Below, one piece after another: positions 47,822-59,400 of a stretch of DNA of 64,000 bases; position 1 is the first letter of the stretch, and every line of letters starts with the position of its first letter. The stretch comes from Channallabes apus (taxonomy: Eukaryota > Chordata > Actinopteri > Siluriformes > Clariidae), in contig CM060108.1 of the NCBI GenBank assembly GCA_030522415.1, forward strand, positions 42,670,256 through 42,734,255, in the 5' to 3' direction. The notes beneath the pieces were generated by a model that searched no databases, had not been told where the DNA came from, and saw nothing but the letters and a program-made list of their open reading frames with translations. A program made the position numbers and the translations under genes.

Positions 47822-49283
47822 CGTACTGTAATGTTTCCTGCTCGCGGTCTCTGGTTTGTATCACGGTAAATAATGACGCCAGTGGAGCTGATATGAGGAC
47901 CGGTGACATCAGTGCAGGATGGAGGAACGTGTTTTCCTTCACCTAGCGCTCTGGAAATGGCAGCCGGTCAATCAATAGAGCTAAAAATAATCACACAGAG
48001 ATAACACTGTATTCTAAGGACCGACAAGGTTCATTTTCTGGATGTTGATTGGTCCGTTGGTGACCAACGAGGAAGTGATGGAATTTAAACAAAACGTGCG
48101 TTGTGACATCATTGATCGATATTATATTGCCAGCTGTTACTGTTCATTACAGCCTCACATGCTTGTTTTTTTGGGGGGTTTTTGGGGGGGAAACTCGGCA
48201 CTGCTGTAAATTAAAGCGCGCCCTTGATGTGTTCTCTCCAGATTTAAATAAATTAAATGAAATGAAAGATCACAGAGAGGGAGGCACTGACAAGTGAGGT
48301 CTCCAGAGCTGGGGATGAAACTCCTGGAAACCTTCCAGCAAACACACACTCATACACAAGATCTTCTATTACATAAATCAACGTGATGCTCTCTCTGTCT
48401 GGTGGAGGCTTCCTACTCGATAGCCTCTCACAGGGGAATTAATGGACGAGCAACAAAGTAACCCGTCCAGCTTTGTCAGAGTTTCTAGATGACTCGGGGG
48501 GGGGGAAGAGGAACGACTCCTAGCTCCGGTGCTACGTTATCCTAAGGTATCTCTCACTCTCTCCCTCTCTCTATCTAAAACCTGAATCCGGGGACCGACA
48601 TCAATTATTCTCCATCAGTCATTTATCTGGCGTAAGAGCGACAGAGGAGGTCAGCGCTGAAGGTCAGGAGGCCAGCGTGAACGATCCATCAAGGAAGAGG
48701 ACGGTGTGAGAGGAAGAAAGAGAGAGAGAAAAATAGGGAGGGGCTGACTAAAAAGGGTGGAAGACAAGAAAGAAAGAAAGAGAAAGAAAGAAAGAGGAAC
48801 GTGTCCACACGGAAATGCTGCTGAGAAACTCAAGCCGCGGGTGGGAAATGTTTGATCGCGGGTTCTGTGCCTCCTGGGGAGGAAGTGGACCTTTGTTCGT
48901 GTGGTTACTGGATAAGGGTCAATTACCATCATCTTCCACTTTCATTGTCACCTCTGCGCCAGAGCTAAATCGGTCCCAGCTTGAAAAAGCAAACGTTTTT
49001 GGAATATCCGATGGGTTTCAGCAGTTGTCCTTCCTGCTACGCTGCATACGCCTTGTAGCTTCATTAAATCTGTTGCTTGTCTTTTACTGTCATCCTGCAT
49101 CCTTATTTGGCCTGGAATCCTTCACTCCATCATCGTGCTTTCTCTCCCTTTAATCCACACCTGGCTTGGTTCATAACAGGAAGCAATTACCTGATGAGCT
49201 GAATCAGATGAGTAGGAGAAAGACAAAAACATTCCAAGAGCAGGGATTGAGAAACCACAGACCATGCCAACCACCATTTCTGA

Positions 49284-49340
49284 CCTCCTCCCCCTCCTCC
49301 CTCCTCCTCCTCCTCCTCCTCCTCCACCTCTTTCTTCTCC
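49284..49340. repeat. (CTC)n trinucleotide tract
   Basis: CTC/CCT units, imperfect at both ends, pure over about 26 nt. Confidence 0.9.
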
Positions 49341-50137
49341 TCCTTGTGCTTTTCCAGCAGATGAGCTCACTGTTGATTTATTATAGCAGCCTGCGTCCTG
49401 CGAGTGTCATGCACAGAGATCCAAACGCTACAGGAGCCAGGCGGTGCCAGTGGGGAAACCTGATGCCTAATTCAGAGAACAAATACTCGTGCCAAAGAGG
49501 GCCACGCCCTGCTTTTAGCGTGTGAAAGGAACCACAGTTTTAAAAAACGATAATAAAAAAAAAAGGTATAGAGAGAAGAATAGGACATAGGGATCTATTG
49601 GTACTGAATTGTTTCCTGCTTAATGTAGTTTTTGCTGGAAAAGAGATACTGACCATCAATGGGGGGGGGGGGGTGCGAAGGAGAAAGAGCAACAGAGCAA
49701 GACGCAAGAGGCATGGAAATAATCAAAACTGAGAGCGAACAACAAAGCACCCAGGCACCAGATCAATCGGAGCAGTAGGGTTAAGACTGTGCAAAGAAGT
49801 CCCTCAAGCCAATCCAGCACCAAGCGGCAGGGTGCAAGATAAAGAAACATCAAACGGCATGAGGTTAGAGATCATTCATGAACATCTGCAAGGACATACT
49901 ATATACGGCAAATATGAGGAAACACAGAGTACTGGAAAACCGCAAAGCTCCCACAGATCTCGAACAGATAAACAAGTAACCGAGAACCAACCAGACATGG
50001 TGATGGAAGATAAAAAAATAAAAAGCTATATATCAGGAAGTGGAAGAAGGTTAAATCCGAGGTTGATGACGTCAGCGCTTAGAGCGGTGATCCAGACTTA
50101 GGAGATGGATATGTACAAGAGTTCAAGATATGTCCAT

Positions 50138-50192
50138 TTACACTTACAGGCTTTTGGCAGACAGCCTCATCCAGTGTGACATCCTAATTAAA
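50138..50192 (-). mobile_element. family B SINE tail fragment
   Basis: Only the 3' tail is present (minus strand CTGTCTGCCAAAAGCCTGTA AGTG-like), next to otherwise unclassified sequence. Confidence 0.5.
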
Positions 50193-51422
50193 AAACATGA
50201 GTGAGAACCGATTTAGAAAGGAAGGCACCTCATCATTCAATATGTCGCAGGAATCCATGTTGCTGAGATTAAAAGGCTAGTTTAGATTTTTTTTTTCAAG
50301 TCTGTCTTAAATCGAAATTGATTTATTGGATTTTCTTTCCCTGGAGCCGCTTGAGTCCAGTTCCTTGTAGCCATACAGCTAGTTTGGGTTAGTTCCGGTG
50401 AAAGCAAGACGTTTTTATTGGACGGAATAAACACTTTACGAAGCAGAAGCTCCAGATGAGTCTCGGCTGAATTCTGGAACGCATTTTTGCACGGAACAAG
50501 GGTTGGGGAATTTGGCCCTGATTACTATTCCGAGCGACAAACTTCACGGTCAGTGCACAGAGCACAGAAACTTAGACCTATGGTAATGTACTCATATACG
50601 CCTCAATTCTGATTTATGAAAGTATTCCAAACTGTTTTTTTTTTTAATGTTCTGTTCATTAATTTTCCTTAATATCTGCCTACACGAAAAAAAAATTATG
50701 CAAAGATTATTTGAAAGCTTTCACATGAAGATGTAGTTGTAGAGGAGATAGAAATGTAGTGAAGACACCAACATTTCCACTAGCAAATGCTGTAAAATGA
50801 AAAAATGACAAATGCACAGATTCATAAGTGTGGGCTGACAATGAGATTCTACTCGTCTATTTGTTGTTTGTCCCGCCCACGTGAAAAACAATGAAGCTGG
50901 AATAACCCCGTTTTTTTTTGTGCAAACAGGAAAAAAAAGCGCGACATTTTTTAAAAATATCCATGTACATATGGGGCCGGCCTCATGACTCTTTATACAA
51001 AGCAAGCTGTTAGCTCCAGAAGAGCTGAGGGAAGTTGAGAGAATAGCGCCTTTACACCAACTCTTGCCTTTATTTTCCAAGTACAGTAGATTGTGCGATG
51101 TACATAGAAAGGAAAGTAGAAAGATTGAAAGATGAAGCGCAGTTAGAGACAACATGGAGATGGACCGAGCGAAAGGGACGTGGAAAGAAACAGAGGATGA
51201 AAGAGCGCGCACAGGAGACGGAGAATGAGGACGAATTAGAGCGGTCGAAATAAAAGGGACATTGAGTTGCTCGGTGGACTGGCAGCTCAACAACGGCCGA
51301 GCCGTGCATACTGGGCCTCTTTGTAGAGGAGGAGACACAAGATCAAGCCAAACAGTCTTCACCCCTCACAGAAAAAGAAAAAAGAGAGAGAGAGAGAGTG
51401 AGAAAGAGTAGGGAGGAAAAAA

Positions 51423-51595
51423 AACACACACACACACACACACACACAAATATACACACCAGAGAAAGAAATGAGGAGGAGAGAGAATACACAAGGAAGC
51501 TCTTTGCTAGAATAAACATTTCTGCGCAAAGTGTTGATCCGCTGTCTGCCAAGTGCCAGGCTGCTCTCTCTCTCTCTCTCTCTCTTTCTCTCTGG
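51423..51595. repeat. (CA)n and (CT)n microsatellites
   Basis: (CA)n at 51424-51448 and (CT)n at 51563-51585 with imperfect CT following. Confidence 0.93.
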
Positions 51596-52031
51596 CTTTC
51601 TTTTGTCTGCCGCTTCCCTCCCCCATCGACTTCGACTGGAGCAGAAAGCCAGGTCAGCACTGCTATTTCTACTCCCTCTCATTAGACGTGCAGGTCGGAG
51701 AACTCTCCCTGCACAGCAGCGTGAAGGTAAATCAAATCCAGCCCACAAACCCCCGAGTAGGTTAGAAGGGACCTGCGTTGTCTCTGTGTGAGAAAGAGGC
51801 AGGTCTGTACAAGAGAAAACAAGTGAGACACAAATGGGGCATATCAGATGTTCGTCCCATGATGTCGTCCCCTCCTGCGGTGACACAGGTGCATTTCACA
51901 ATCACATAACCGGCAAAGAGGCTTCATTTTCATGAGCAGACGCTAGACACTAGAGCTGGAAAATGACTGTCATCTCAGGGTGTACAAAATTATGGCTTGT
52001 GGTGAGAGCGTCTGAGATTAAGTGTGTGTGT

Positions 52032-52033
<2 letters not shown>

Positions 52034-52071
<38 letters not shown>
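52034..52071. repeat. (GA)n microsatellite
   Basis: About 18 GA units, preceded by a short GT run. Confidence 0.95.
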
Positions 52072-52073
<2 letters not shown>

Positions 52074-52171
52074 CTACAATACGGTGGTGTTCAGAGGCTT
52101 CTTTCTTCCCCTGAATGCTGCACTGCCTAAAAGGTGTGATGGATAATGTGAAATTTGACCAAGTGGCAAAT

Positions 52172-52218
52172 GGAGTGGGGGTGGAGGTGGGGGGGTGAAT
52201 TGGGGTGGGGTGTGGGGC
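52172..52218 (+). other. G-rich tract, likely G-quadruplex
   Basis: Several G4-G7 runs separated by 1-5 nt (GTGGGGGTGGAGG; TGGGGTGGGGTGTGGGG). On the template strand of the gene. Confidence 0.7.
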
Positions 52219-53034
52219 TTTGCACTTGACAGAACTCTCAACGGACACCAACCTGCCAGCCTTGTAGGCCGAGAGAGCTGAGGCGGGCTAATTATATGCC
52301 AAGGGCAAACAAGCGCACACCAGACAACAAAAAAAAAAGAAGGTGAAGTAGATAAAAAAAAATAATAAAAACGAAAGCCAGAACCTCATTCGGCTGCCTA
52401 ATGTCAGTGTCACTCACATTCTCTGCTTGTGATAACGAGCGAGTGAGAGAGAGAGAGAGAGAGGACACATGGGTGGAAAAAGGCGAGCCAACATTAATGC
52501 TAACAGCTTTATCAGTACCGGGACATTCCAAACGTCCTGCACCAGGCCCCAGGCGAGACACTGTCCAGACGGCCTGCTCTGATAAGAATGAGAAAGCCAA
52601 GGTGGTCAAATGTAAATAAAATAATAGCTCGCGCAGCTCTCTAAAGGTCGCCGACCTTAAAAGGAGCTCCGCAATTAGCCACACTGGCCTCGCCGCTTTT
52701 AAAGCGTTACGGTCGGGTCGTGTCACAAATACTTGGTGCTGAAACAAGCTGCCAAAAGGTGTAAGGAAGTGACATTTGACAAGCGGGGTGCCATTTGTTT
52801 AGCACTGATGGCTATAGAGGTAGCTATGTGTGAAGGAAAAGATATTATTCACACTAAAATGCATTGTGACCTAAAAGCAAAATGTTCTTCGCTGTCCACA
52901 AAAAATAAGACATTTGAAATTGCACATTTTATATGACCGGTTAAATGCGTGTTACATCTTTAAGAGCTACAACAGCTTAAAGGCATCCTGATCTTCAAGA
53001 CACCCATTTCACAATAAGCTCATCTTTTCTTTAA

Positions 53035-53430
53035 TAGATGCTACAACATAAAATTATACGGCTGACATCGCAGGCCGTAGCGACTCGATACATGTCAGAT
53101 GACCGCGAGGTCGATAAACTCAATAAACTGCAGCCTATAAAGAGGATGTCTCAAAGGGACAGCACTTCCATGCTAGCTTACAAATATCTCGAAATAATTC
53201 CGCGCAATAAAACTTGTTTTAAGACGTTTTAAGATCCGCCATAAATCACTTCCACTACTTTATCCATTCGAAACGCAACATCTGTCTTTTTAAGGAGGAC
53301 GAAATAAAACTCGAGGACGTGAAGCCATATGGTCTCATCGCGGCAGAACTTGTACCAAATGCTAGATCTGGGATTAAATTCAGTCTAGGATTAAAACGTC
53401 AGGAATCGGCCTGATGATCTCCCCAGACAA
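53035..53430. promoter_or_regulatory. candidate intronic enhancer
   Basis: Repeat-free with AAAATTATACGGCTGACATC, CGATAAACTCAATAAACTGC and CTCGAAATAATTCCGCGC. Inferred from composition only. Confidence 0.28.
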
Positions 53431-54050
53431 GAGTAGAAATCGCCTACAAATAGACTAGAAATATGATCTGAATATTCATGTTACTTCACAAGTTTCTGAT
53501 CCAAATCACAACACATGAATAATACATCGCGGTACAGGGATCATCATGCAAAGCAAACGTGTTAACAAAGCATGAGACGAAGTACTGGCACATTTAACAG
53601 GTACACTAGCACTAAGGTCGGAAAGAAAAATGGTTAGTCATTAGATGTTCTTTTTTATAAAAAAAAAATAATAAAAAATACCCTGAAAAACAGTGCTCGT
53701 GACACACACCGCATATTAGAAGTCAGCGCACGAAAGAATGGCATGAGCAACAAGGCGTCATAAATTTAGCCACAGGGGTGCGAAGGGTGTTTGTCACAAC
53801 ACTGTGCGATGAAGAAGCAGTGGGCTGATTCGAAACATCCATCGGCGTGATCCGAGAACCTTCATTACGATGTATTGATCAAACCCAAACCCCTGGACTC
53901 ATCAATCTGTTTCCTTCTAGCTCAAGAAGCGAATAACACCCCGAGTGCGGTTAGCAGTTCTGGTCCTGAAACCCTAAACATGAAAGCCTTTATGTCCAGA
54001 TGTAGAGACTGAAAAGACTTTACTAAAATCTGAACACATTTACAGAAGAG

Positions 54051-54052
<2 letters not shown>

Positions 54053-54091
<39 letters not shown>
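54053..54091. repeat. (GA)n microsatellite
   Basis: About 19 GA units. Confidence 0.95.
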
Positions 54092-54095
<4 letters not shown>

Positions 54096-55471
54096 TGCAA
54101 CAGAGATCAGCTCCTGATTCAGTGGCTTTATTGGGAGCTCTGTAAGCTGAAGTCATGGATCTCGTTTCTCCCCGATGTCTTACAGCGTGTCACATTTGGA
54201 ATCAAAATCAAATCCATCTCCCGCTGATACTGCAGTTGTTTTAAGCACGAGGATGTGCAAGGCCACATGTCTACCATCCATCTTCTGACTAGGTAATGCC
54301 TGACAACAATACGGCACGGGTCCCAGGCCCGGCGAGTTATACCGTTTTCTCTCCTCCACCGCCAAGCCATAGTCACGTCATTAGAGAAGGTCCCTGCATT
54401 ATGTGATTTAAGGTGCCTTGCTCATCTATAAACCAAACACAGGCTTTGTTGGATGAAGAACATGCCTCGGGGGGGCATGAACCCAGAGCCAGATTTACAG
54501 CGACTAGGTCGTACGGGTCATGCTTGGCCAAACACTATTCTCTAAATAGTCTAAAGTGGTTCAAGGTGTACCAGGAGCTGCTGTAATGGGGCGTGCAGAA
54601 ATCACAGAGATCCTTAACAAGCCTTCATGCTTATGTTGGAGAAAACATAAAGAAAAAAAGTGATTGTGATGCCAAGTTTTTTAATAAATAAAGCTGGATT
54701 CTTTATGGTCTGTGTTAATCTGGAAATACGTATGTGTGCAAATGTGGTTCCTGTTTAATCCACATTTAATTTAGTGGGATTAAGTGAACAATTGGTGTTT
54801 CTGGCCATTTGCATTAGAAGGACTCATTTGTGTTGGAAAAATCCCAAAGGACCATATTAATTAAAGATTATTCAAGAAGTTGTTTACTGCACTTCTTAAT
54901 ACACTTAACACACTGACTTCCCATTGATAAAACTGGCCACAATTCATATTTCTATGCCTTTCATGCCCGTCTTTCAGATCCCAATAAACACCAATACGAT
55001 ATCTTGACCTACTCTTGATGTGTTGTACTTTATTACCTTTACAAACCTATTTAAGCTCGCGTCATGCCATGACAGGACTATTAAATATTCATCATTTTGT
55101 GTCCCAGCGGTCTGAACTGAACGGAAGAAAAAGAAAAAAAAATGAACGAATCCAGTTACGAGTAAGCACCTCTTGCATGAGACAGCATTGACTCTGGCTG
55201 TTTCAACAAGATTGTGAAGTCACTCAACTGTAGCTTCCCCGCTTAAAAATGTGACCCCGGTTGAGAAGGTCTCATGCTCACCACGACCGCATACCCCCTT
55301 CCCTCTCTATTTCTATTTCTAAACGCACTTGGATCACCGCGGACCGGGTCTGAATCCACATTCTGTCCTTTTTCGCCGTGCTAGGAAACGCTTCATTAGC
55401 AATAAAAATGCAAGCCATGGAGGAGAGCAGCAGAGGGCGAGGAGAAATGAAAGCAGGATGGATGGCTTTGA

Positions 55472-55506
55472 TGGGGTGTGGGGGGATGGGTTGGTGGGGG
55501 TGGGAA
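55472..55506 (+). other. G-rich tract, likely G-quadruplex
   Basis: Runs GGGG, GGGGGG, GGG, GGGGG, GGG with short loops. On the template strand of the gene. Confidence 0.65.
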
Positions 55507-55529
55507 GAGGCGATGCTGGTTGGCGCCTT

Positions 55530-55770
55530 GAAAGTGTACTCCGTTCAATTAGGCTTTGGGGAATATTCATTAACCCAGTTTTAGGAGCGGATAGCCATAA
55601 TGGCTGGGCTGAATCATGATGCCATGGGTAAAAATCGAGAACGGCTTTAAAAGGTAGGCAATTACAAAGCATCAGCGGTACATCAGGATCTATTAAAAAT
55701 AGCCACGAGGAAACCTGCTGCAAAGAGCTGTAATGGAGTACATTTAAAGAAGTAATGGCTCCCTCGGCTT
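55530..55770. promoter_or_regulatory. candidate intronic enhancer
   Basis: Contains GTTCAATTAGGC, GAATATTCATTAACCC, AGCCATAATGGCTGGGC (a short palindrome-like word) and GTAGGCAATTACAAAGC. Repeat-free and close to two similar blocks at 56340 and 56900. Confidence 0.38.
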
Positions 55771-56339
55771 ATCAACTATATAAAGAATGAGATAAGCTTA
55801 TCTGGAGCGCTTGATGGTGCCTTTAAGCTTCTAGTAATGGTGGTTATCTGTCTGTCACAGGAATAACTCATATAGAAAGAACTCCCTTCTTTTACGGACA
55901 ATTTATGGCAACTTCGGTGTTGTTAATCATTTCCTAAAAAAAAATGTCTTGCCTCTTTCGATCCCAACGGTAGCCGGACCAGACCGTCCGTTTCCTTCTG
56001 CGTGCGTGTTAAAATCCGGAGATATGAGTAACGTGCATCGTCACACACGTGTTACATATTTCCAGACCTGCTCAGCCATCGGCGCTGATGCCCACGTTAC
56101 ACAGCAACAAGCGGCAAGTCAGTCCAGAGTTATTTCAATTATTTACAGCCTCCAGGCTGCAATTAAGCAAAGTAATGAATGTGGCTGCCCCCCCTCACCA
56201 CACCATTACCACCACCCTCCTCGCACTAGCCTGGCATGCTATTAATCCTGCCTCACCCAGCCATGAGGCTCTAGCAAGAAAAAGAAGGGGAGAAAAAAAA
56301 ATGGCAGCCACTCCTAGGAAACATACACAAGGCAACTGA

Positions 56340-56700
56340 GATGTCCACGATAATATTTAACAAGTTGGGGTTTATGGAAAAAATGCGCACCACGATGATT
56401 GAATGTAATGGCTGCATGAGTAGGAAGATTGTGAGGCCTCTCTCAGAAAAAAAATCGGGGCCGCCATTAGTGGATGGTGTTTCGTTAGCACGGTCTCTGG
56501 CCATTAGCCTCCCTATCGGGCTGACAAACATGCATAAAGGTAGAGTGGACGAGATGTGGAGCTGAATTATGAAGGGAATTTCAATGCTCGTACGGTATAA
56601 TAGGTTGGGAGGATGCTGAAGCCTGCCTGATAAAGGAGATGTTATGCACTAGTGGCCTTGAGCCTTGCTTATTGGCTGATCTTCCAAACCTTGTAGAATG
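56340..56700. promoter_or_regulatory. candidate intronic enhancer
   Basis: Contains CGATAATATTTAACAAG, GAATGTAATGGCTGCATGAG, CTGGCCATTAGCCTCCC and GCTGAATTATGAAGGG. Repeat-free. Confidence 0.35.
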
Positions 56701-56894
56701 CACCGTGCCCCCATTGGAGGAGTCTGAATAGTGGGGGAGTGGAGTGAGTCGAAAGGGTAAAGAAAGCAAATGGTGACCTCTAACCCATGACATTCTCCTT
56801 CCTTTCGCTCTCTCGCTCTCTCTCCTTCTTTACGGCTCGCCATCCTCGCCCCTCCCCCGCGCCTCTTCACCTCCCCGAGACTACCTCACGCTCT

Positions 56895-57200
56895 GCACTA
56901 GCATGTGATATCTGTAGCGAATGTGCGAAATCCAGCAGCAGCTCCCAGAGCCACTCTAATCAAACGCAAGCCCATAGATGGAGCTAACACCATGGTGAGG
57001 CTTCTCCGAGGCAATAATTACCGACTGCGCTTCATTTGGGCGCAGCACATCAAGACACCGTCAAACCATTTACTGAGCAGCTGGATATGGACTTCATTCA
57101 CACCTTCATTTAAGACTGTCAGGAGGGTATCAGGACAGCGTTGTTCCAAGAAGGTTTCACTTTTAAAACGAGCAGCATTTTGGCCCTGAGGGCTGATTTG
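56895..57200. promoter_or_regulatory. candidate intronic enhancer
   Basis: Contains GGCAATAATTA at 57010-57020, the same 11-mer as in the block at 44380. Also TCTAATCAAACGCAAGCCC. About 1.7 kb from exon 2, repeat-free. Confidence 0.38.
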
Positions 57201-58289
57201 TAATTACAAAAATCTACCGATTATATGTAGGTACAATCTAATTTTCTTCCCCGGTACCAGCAGATATTATAAAAAACCAGCTCCTGTTGTTTAGATTCAG
57301 TGTTCCTAATACTTCTTCTGTCTCAATTCAAATCAAAATCTAATGAACCCCACATTACATCATTGAAATTCTTTTGAAGTACAAATTGGAAATGCCTACA
57401 TGTTCAACCAGGAAGTCATTTTAACATGAAATGGTTTTCTTCTTGATCTCAGCGCCTCGCAAGCCTTGTAAGACCGGCCCGAAACGAGCTGCATTTCCCG
57501 GGAACGGAGAGAACGGACGCTGCCTTCATTTCCCAAATGGACAGTGAATGGCTTTCAAACAGTAGGTGCGTTGGACACGCTCAGCGATCATAAAAGCTCC
57601 AGAAGTCATTCTAAGATGTTTTGCGAGCTTGGGGTTTTAACGACAAGGATGCTACTCTAGAGAATAGAAGAAAGGAATGCTTTTTTCTTTCTTTTCTCAT
57701 CCTGGCTTGCTTTGGCAGGTACTTGTGAGCAGCATGCATGTCCTTGTTTTTTTTGTTTTTTTTTGCTTTTGCTTTGATGTCACTAAAAAGTGATATCTGG
57801 TAACATAAAGGTGCGTCAGTGAAAAGTGTTATGATATGATTGTTCTCCTGATCAAATGAGAAACTGGAATGTGGTTGGATTTAATTGAATTTCTATAAAT
57901 GAGTTTCTATGGCAACGCTCTTCAATCCAAGCTGGCTCATGTAGCTAGATAATGCAGTTAAAAATCGACTAGCAAGCACTATAACGAACAGGTCTAGTAG
58001 TGTAAAAACGGATTGCGCTTTTCATGGGCACTATTTCAACCCGGGAAACCTAGGCTAAGGTATACGGCAACGTTATCGTTATCAAGATACCCTGTACAGC
58101 GTGGTCTCAGAGCGGCATCAACGCTGATCAAGTGCAAACCAAGATACAGCGCTTCAATCACAAAGTTCTATGCTACAAGCGAACCCAAATTTGCTTACCC
58201 TGCGTTCCACCCATTTTTCCATAGTTTTTTCTTCTTCCTGGCAATGAAACACACAAAGTGGAAACTCTGCAAGCTTTTCAGAAAAGCTC

Positions 58290-58293
<4 letters not shown>

Positions 58294-58331
<38 letters not shown>
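58294..58331. repeat. (TG)n microsatellite
   Basis: About 18 TG units in intron 2. Confidence 0.95.
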
Positions 58332-58335
<4 letters not shown>

Positions 58336-58833
58336 GCAAGTCTGTGATTAGAAGCAGAGCTTGAACTTTTATTGGTGTACAAACCAAACAACATGGCTTT
58401 TAAGCCCACATAACAGTGTGGCTAATTGGTAAAACATGTCTGAAGCTTGTTTTCACCCACCGTAGATCAGAACCACACGTGGAGCTGATGTGATACACGT
58501 ACACCCTCATACACACACACACACACAGAGGAATAAACCAAACACCTCACAAAGTGCCAACACATTTTCACATGAGCACAAAGGACATTTGATAACTTAC
58601 TCTTTGAGTAGCTCTCTCTCTGCCTCCATCACTCTCTCTCTCACACACACACACACAAACCTTCCATATAAAGAAAACCTATCCTTGTGTTAACATTTGG
58701 TCCCAACCAAAATGTTAAAACACCCCCAAACACACACATGCAGGCACACACCACACCATGGCACCTTACAAACAACCAACACATGTTCTCATATGCCAGA
58801 AAGTACATTTGATACCCTGACATGCACTTCAAA

Positions 58834-58861
58834 GCACACACACACACACACACACACACAA
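58834..58861. repeat. (CA)n microsatellite near exon 2
   Basis: About 13 CA units about 80 nt downstream of the exon 2 donor in gene order. With the (TG)n at 58294 it could base-pair in the transcript. Confidence 0.95.
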
Positions 58862-58943
58862 GCATGGCCTTGAGCCCACGACAAGCTCTCGTGTGATTTA
58901 TTATTTGTTTTTTTATTTGTCTTTGTGTTGATGTTGTGTTTAC

Positions 58944-59052
58944 CGGTGAGAAGCGGCTGTCCCTCGAGTAGGGTTTCAGGCATCGGTGCGTCGTAAACGT
59001 CTTCAGAGAAACCAGGCCTGCATGGTACCGAGCTTCTGCCTTCCGTGCCAGT
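58944..59052 (-). CDS. classical cadherin exon 2: start of prodomain
   Basis: This exon of 109 nt encodes 36 residues plus the first base of a split codon. It is preceded by the acceptor TTTTGCAG and followed by the donor G|GTAAAC. The key motif is CRPGFSEDVY, then LLEGQPLL, which matches the beginning of type I cadherin prodomains (C-x-x-GF-x-E-x-x-Y followed by a hydrophobic strand). EGQPLL is the form I recall for N-cadherin; R-cadherin has EGEKLL. The cysteine is the first of the two conserved prodomain cysteines. The family's exon 2 is usually 112-118 nt. The end phase (1) pairs with exon 3, where G plus TG gives the valine of TVRFQDC. The prodomain keeps the precursor non-adhesive until furin-type cleavage in the secretory pathway. 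Confidence 0.92.
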
Positions 59053-59204
59053 CTGCAAAATCACAAAGTGACTCATCAGTGCACCATTAACATTCCCTAA
59101 CCCGTGGCCCTTAACCCCTCAACACACACACATAGATATGAATACTACCCCCCCCCCCTACACACACACAGACACACACACACACAGAGACACAAGCAGC
59201 ACCT

Positions 59205-59400
59205 GTTTTATAACGGGACAGTGAGCGTAATTAGGCTAATGAGGCTGGCGGGGTTAAGTGTTCTACTGCGGAGCGTGGCAGGAAACGAGAACAGCAGCCG
59301 TTTTGTTTTCCACCGAGCTTGTGGGAGGGCCAGTGATCGATCGGCAGCATTAGATCTGCCCACGGCTGTTCGACACACAACTGCTCCATCTGAATAGTGG
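59205..59400. promoter_or_regulatory. candidate enhancer in intron 1
   Basis: Between microsatellites lies a repeat-free block with GCGTAATTAGGCTAATGAGG and several CpGs (GAGCGTGGCAGG; CAGTGATCGATCGGCAG). It lies about 1.5 kb downstream of the start codon. Confidence 0.38.

Larger units (their letters stand above)
48000..51050. other. no gene seen; possible unclassified repeat
   Basis: Purine-rich patches (48700-48800), the CTC tract and a G13 run at 49661-49673. The part 49680-50110 reads like an unclassified interspersed repeat but shows no diagnostic ends. Confidence 0.4.
5310..58943 (-). other. cadherin intron 2 (about 53.6 kb)
   Basis: The intron begins at the exon 2 donor (58943) and ends at the exon 3 acceptor (5310). 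A very large intron 2 is a shared feature of vertebrate classical cadherin genes; in mouse Cdh1 this intron is known to carry regulatory activity. Here it contains at least 14 repeat-free segments with homeodomain-type cores, many microsatellites, about 16 SINE copies, one hAT-type insertion and one Tc1 remnant. I saw no credible nested protein-coding gene on either strand. Confidence 0.9.

Noticed and set aside
50721..51362. Minus-strand open frame of 213 codons
   Set aside because: The longest frame in the window, but it is serine/leucine-rich, low in complexity, passes through purine-rich DNA and shows no recognisable domain.
51359..51886. Minus-strand open frame of 175 codons
   Set aside because: Driven by the (CA)n and (CT)n tracts, which lack stops; no protein family recognised.
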